From Owenia fusiformis (taxonomy: Eukaryota; Annelida; Polychaeta; Sabellida; Oweniidae), in NCBI GenBank assembly GCA_903813345.2, contig CAIIXF020000238.1, forward strand, positions 1 through 25,000: a stretch of DNA of 25,000 nt, written 5' to 3'. The translations under genes were made by a program, and so were the position numbers. Under the pieces are notes generated by a model, which made no database searches, was not told where the DNA came from, and was given only the letters and a program-made list of their open reading frames with translations. Position 1 is the first letter of the stretch; every line of letters starts with the position of its first letter. Below are positions 9,713-25,000 of the stretch, piece after piece.

Positions 9713-11126
9713 TAGGTGTCAAAACTGCTAAAAAATAATGTAGTTGTTACAATTATTTGCTTGAATAAATATGACATTATAGTTCTTAATTGATTAATCT
9801 AATTTAGTTGGAATCGAAGTTCGACCAACGGTCAAGGAAATGCCATCAACAACTCTTGCAAATGTGAACGGGAGTCGTAAAGACAGAAAGTACAAGAATC
9901 GTGATCAATGTAAAGTATTATATTTAAGACACATCTTTGAATATCGGGTAGGAGAAACATTACAAAATGAAGAAGAATCATTTAGAATATTTGATTTGTT
10001 GCCAATATATCAATTGCGTCTCAAATGAATGAAATAAAAGGTATCGCAGGCCACTAAAGCCGATAAGTGAAAACAATAATAATTGACGCATCTAGATCGC
10101 TCAATATAATGGTAAGTGAAAAGGTTTGTGTAGATACGTCGAGGAAAATAAGCTATTTCGACGCTTGAAATAATCTGATTACGCTTATTAATAATTACGT
10201 ATGGCTATTAAACACAAGTGTTGTGTAGAACAAAAACAAGAAAACTGAACGACCTATTAAGGAACTGTAAGTAAGTGTTGATATTTCCGCATGTTCAAAA
10301 ACACAAAATTTATAATTTGGGCTATCCATATTTTGTCAGATATCTCCTATTCATATTGCAGCTGTTTCCGAAAAGAATTTACACTCGCTACTCAAAATGA
10401 GGAATGGACACAAGTACAGAGCCTAGTGAAGGCATCTATCTAATAGTGGCTTTTCCATATAGCTTTGAAATCTCGTTAATGTCTCGTTTTAATGAGATTT
10501 TAGGAGATCTGCATTTTTAAACACTAAAGACTAACATTTTCTTCTATTTGAATTCTGTGTGTAATTTTTTATCAAAACAACTTAGTTTTTGCACTGTTAT
10601 TTACCTTTATTCAAATTCTATGAGAGATTTTCAAGTTTTCTAAAAATGGTCGGGCTAAATCCCCATTGACAAAATGTTGAAAAACCTTCAAAAGTTCATT
10701 TACTCTTACAAGGGTCACAATTTTAATGTGAAATCACAATTCATATGTCAATATGCAATAATATCATATAGTTACATTCTAATGGTGTTTTAAGTTGATT
10801 CAAATGGAATTACTTGTTAAATCAAGAAATTAAGCGACTCTTGTCATGTTATTTAGCCCTACCTATACCCATGATGCCATCTATTTTTCCATTTATATGG
10901 AAAGGGTCCATTCTACAGAATCAGACTTTTTGGGGAATGCGTCGAGCGGGGACGTACCACATCATTTCAGGGTGCATCATTAACATTCTAAGGTTTAATT
11001 CTCTATTTTGTTCTGGTAAATATCATTATGATATATAAAATCGCAAAAATAACTTTCCAATGGTGTGCTTAACGTGTGGCTAGCCATGCTTTACCACGAT
11101 GAATAAATGCACGTAAACCTTTGGTT

Positions 11127-11544
11127 TGTAACTTCCTGGATATGTGTTTTTTGTTTTCTCGATTTAAACTTACGTTAAGTCATGTTGCGGATTATCATTT
11201 GGCACAACGTTAGAAAATATAGTCTAGCTTTTAGAAATGCTCTCGGTTTAGAATTTGATTTTTCAACAAAGCTGTAATTTGTGCATTTAGACCATCGCTT
11301 TTGTTACATTGACGTATGTCGTCAAAGTAACATACATTGGTAATATAACAGGCTTTCGTCAATGTATCAAGCGAGGGGCTTAGTATATGAATTACAGCTT
11401 CATTTACAAAACAAATTCCAAATCGAGTAAACGTATTAAAACTAGGCTATATTTTCTAGCTTTGGGCAAAATTTTAATCTGCAACTTGACTTATCAGTAG
11501 GTTTAAATCGAGAAAGCAAAAATTTCGTAACCAGGAAGTTCATC
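11127..11544. repeat. Foldback element with ~180-bp imperfect arms
   Basis: The left arm (about 11127-11314) matches the reverse complement of the right arm (about 11355-11544), clearly but imperfectly. Shared words are AACTTCCTGG, TCTCGATTTAAAC, AGAAAATATAG and AAGCTGTAATT. Around the centre and just outside the right arm lie short hairpins of the form GTTACATTGACG...CGTCAAAGTAAC (about 11302-11332 and 11550-11578). It lies next to the right end of the 4.3-kb element and may be its subterminal region or a nested insertion. Confidence 0.7.
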
Positions 11545-11599
11545 CATTTTGTTACATTGACGTTCCGTCAAAGTAACTAGTTGTGGAACAGTGATTATG

Positions 11600-11690
11600 G
11601 CATTCGGTATAACGCCTTTCGGTACAATGCGCGTTGGTATAATGGGTTTCGGAATAATGCGCGTCGGTATAATGGGGTTCGGTATAATGC
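11600..11690. repeat. ~30-bp tandem repeats forming the right terminal inverted repeat
   Basis: The reverse complement of the array at 7427-7515: CGGTATAATG(C/G) units alternate with GGTTTCGG and GCGTCGG spacers, about three periods. Confidence 0.85.
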
Positions 11691-11710
11691 GCTGACCCCA
11701 TTAATAGTAC

Positions 11711-11804
11711 AATAACATCATTTCAAAGGGCATTATAGTGAAATATTGGACCAATTGCCGAAGGCCCAATATTTCACTATTTTGCCTGCAGAAACGATGT
11801 TATT
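11711..11804. repeat. 94-bp foldback just outside the large element
   Basis: The inner arms ATAGTGAAATATTGG (11735-11749) and CCAATATTTCACTAT (11766-11780) are perfectly complementary. The outer 9 bp AATAACATC (11711-11719) and GATGTTATT (11796-11804) also pair perfectly. Flanks AGTAC and AGTAT hint at a 4-bp target duplication. It looks like a tiny foldback MITE. Confidence 0.7.
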
Positions 11805-13342
11805 AGTATTTTTACCACCGTAAATTACCAGGGCCGAAATGGTAAACACTGACTGGTCAGAAATTACTAGAAACTATGAAGAGGGGCAAAGTAGAAGAGA
11901 ACTGCCCTTGATTTAAATTATGTTACCAGCTTTTTATCACCATTTTTGTGACTGGCATTCAGGGTTGGTTTCTGATACAATTGTTAACTTTTCCAAAATG
12001 GTGGCACCTAGACATGTTTTAAAAATACTTTTTATTATCCCTCATGGGTCGCGTGATTACCAAAAACCCCAAAGATTTAGTTTGTTAAGTTGTCTTTACA
12101 GTAATGTTGAAATAATTTGCAAAATATAATGACAAATTAAAGGTATATAATAATAATACTTTATTTGTACAAGGAGAATTGTATTACATGCCAAATATTG
12201 GTAGTTCAAATTTTAATTATTCTTTGTTTGATTTTATTAATTAACTTAGTACTAATTACTGTAGTACTATTTATTACTCCAACGATTTTCCAGGAAGCTA
12301 AGAATAAAATTAGTATCAATGAACGGAGATATCTTAAGACATGACCTGTAATATTCAAAATTTCTTTACCAAAAAGTGTCCAATGGATCATGCAATGTAC
12401 AATGTAAATTAAAATGGAACATAAATTATTGTTTTAAATAAGACAGTAATAAATTATAAAACACTAATGAGGTCTAAATATTTTCAGGAACTAACGGCAT
12501 GGCACTCAATTTGAACTAAAATTAGAGTGAAAATGCAAAGAAGGCATGGTGATGAATTTTTAAACCAAAATGGTTATATCACTCAACTATAGAAATATTA
12601 CTCGAATGAGAATGCATTTTATTATCAACGAGATGATAATCTATGAGAGGATTATTTTACAATTCATAACAATTTTTTAGATAAAACAGGTACATTCCTA
12701 CAGAACATATTTAGTCAGTTTGATGTACTAGTAATAGAAATATTATTAAACCAGAACATCAACGTGCCCTCGCAATTATTTTACAATAAAGACCTACATA
12801 GTAAATACCTTCCATAACATATATACAATTTTTTCTATTATAAATTACTAATAATAACACGGACAGTGATATTACTTATTTGCATTCACATAACTACAGA
12901 ACAACATTTATAATACAATTAGTTTACATAATAATTATTTCATTAACAATCCCTTTATAAATCACTACATGATATCCATGTATAATCCAGTCTACATTTA
13001 ATTGATTTCTTAAATTATCACTGCACTACCACTTTTAACAAATTAAATACCACCTTTGTGTTCTTTGATAATTCAGACACTGTCAATTCTTCATTAACAT
13101 CCAAAACTGGTTGCAGTTTTGTCACTGGAATAGCCTATGTAATTCAAAATTCCCGATATTCATGGCATTTCCATGGCACTTCCATATTGGGGAGTTTTCA
13201 TGAATCTAGGCTTGCATCATATTGGTAAAAAGCTAGAGGCTTACTGAACAGCATTAATTAGTTTGTATCTGTATATACATTCTCTTAAGGAGTACTTTAT
13301 ACACAAGTCTGTATGCATGAATATAATTTAAGTTGCACGATG
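11805..13342 (-). other. KDM4 3' flank, probably partly 3' UTR
   Basis: No coding exon was seen in this AT-rich stretch. On the minus strand it follows directly after the KDM4 stop codon. A candidate AATAAA is at 12165-12160, about 1.2 kb downstream of the stop, followed by a short TAT/ATT run. That motif with the adjacent ATT repeats also resembles a retroelement 3' tail, so either reading is possible. Confidence 0.35.
12160..12165 (-). promoter_or_regulatory. Candidate poly(A) signal for KDM4 (or retroelement tail)
   Basis: Minus-strand AATAAA followed by GTATTATTATTATATACC. It fits a 3' end about 1.2 kb after the KDM4 stop. The AATAAAG(TATT)n shape is equally typical of LINE or SINE 3' ends in invertebrates, so the assignment is tentative. 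Confidence 0.3.

Positions 13343-25000
<11,658 letters not shown>

Larger units (their letters stand above)
7414..11700. mobile_element. ~4.3-kb non-autonomous DNA transposon with tandem-repeat TIRs
   Basis: Both ends are the same sequence in opposite orientation. The left end (about 7414-7515) and the reverse complement of the right end (about 11600-11700) both run T(A/G)GGG, then alternate CATTATACCGACGCG and CATTATACCGAAACC. ATTAATA flanks both sides (7409-7415 and 11700-11706), which can be read as a TTAA target duplication (7410-7413, 11701-11704) or a 7-bp one. No transposase or other long frame is present across 4.3 kb, so it would need enzymes in trans. Inside are a hairpin (8955-9164), a SINE (about 9345-9712) and a foldback (11127-11544). 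A TTAA site would point to piggyBac- or Kolobok-like transposases, but that is inference. Confidence 0.7.

Noticed and set aside
12137-12200. A definite LINE 3' end
   Set aside because: Only the AATAAAG(TATT)n tail shape supports it; no reverse-transcriptase or upstream LINE sequence is present, and a KDM4 poly(A) signal explains it equally well.

Overview
The window is nuclear DNA from an invertebrate animal. It is AT-rich, its genes are split by canonical GT/AG introns, and it is full of small terminal-inverted-repeat elements and foldbacks. The gene families (a voltage-gated K+ channel and a full-architecture KDM4 demethylase) are metazoan. The sequence alone does not let me name the phylum; a marine lophotrochozoan or invertebrate deuterostome is a guess.

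Layout, left to right. (1) Positions 1-498, minus strand: the first coding exon of a Kv potassium channel, covering the T1 tetramerisation domain with a perfect Zn motif; the gene runs off the left edge. (2) About 0.5-3.5 kb: no recognisable exon, but it holds a 480-bp MITE with ~60-bp terminal inverted repeats. (3) 3583-4441, plus strand: the last two coding exons of a gene I cannot identify, followed by a probable ~2.4-kb 3' UTR that has taken up TA-flanked MITEs. (4) 7414-11700: a ~4.3-kb element bounded by inverted repeats that are themselves built from ~30-bp tandem units. It encodes no visible transposase and contains a large hairpin, a tRNA-derived SINE and a second foldback. (5) 13343-24414, minus strand: fifteen coding exons of a KDM4 (JMJD2) histone lysine demethylase, from the middle of JmjC to the stop codon. 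The JmjN exons and the start of JmjC lie beyond the right edge.

The KDM4 gene dominates the window. All visible catalytic, zinc and Tudor-cage residues are conserved, but the linker between JmjC and the PHD cassette is carried mainly by one uninterrupted 4225-bp exon of Q/S/T/N-rich sequence. This makes the predicted protein roughly twice as long as human KDM4A. The unknown plus-strand gene and KDM4 converge tail to tail, with the 4.3-kb element between them. No CRISPR, tRNA, rRNA or operon-type feature was found, and I see no convincing new multi-gene system. The most unusual features are the giant KDM4 linker exon and the compound mobile element.
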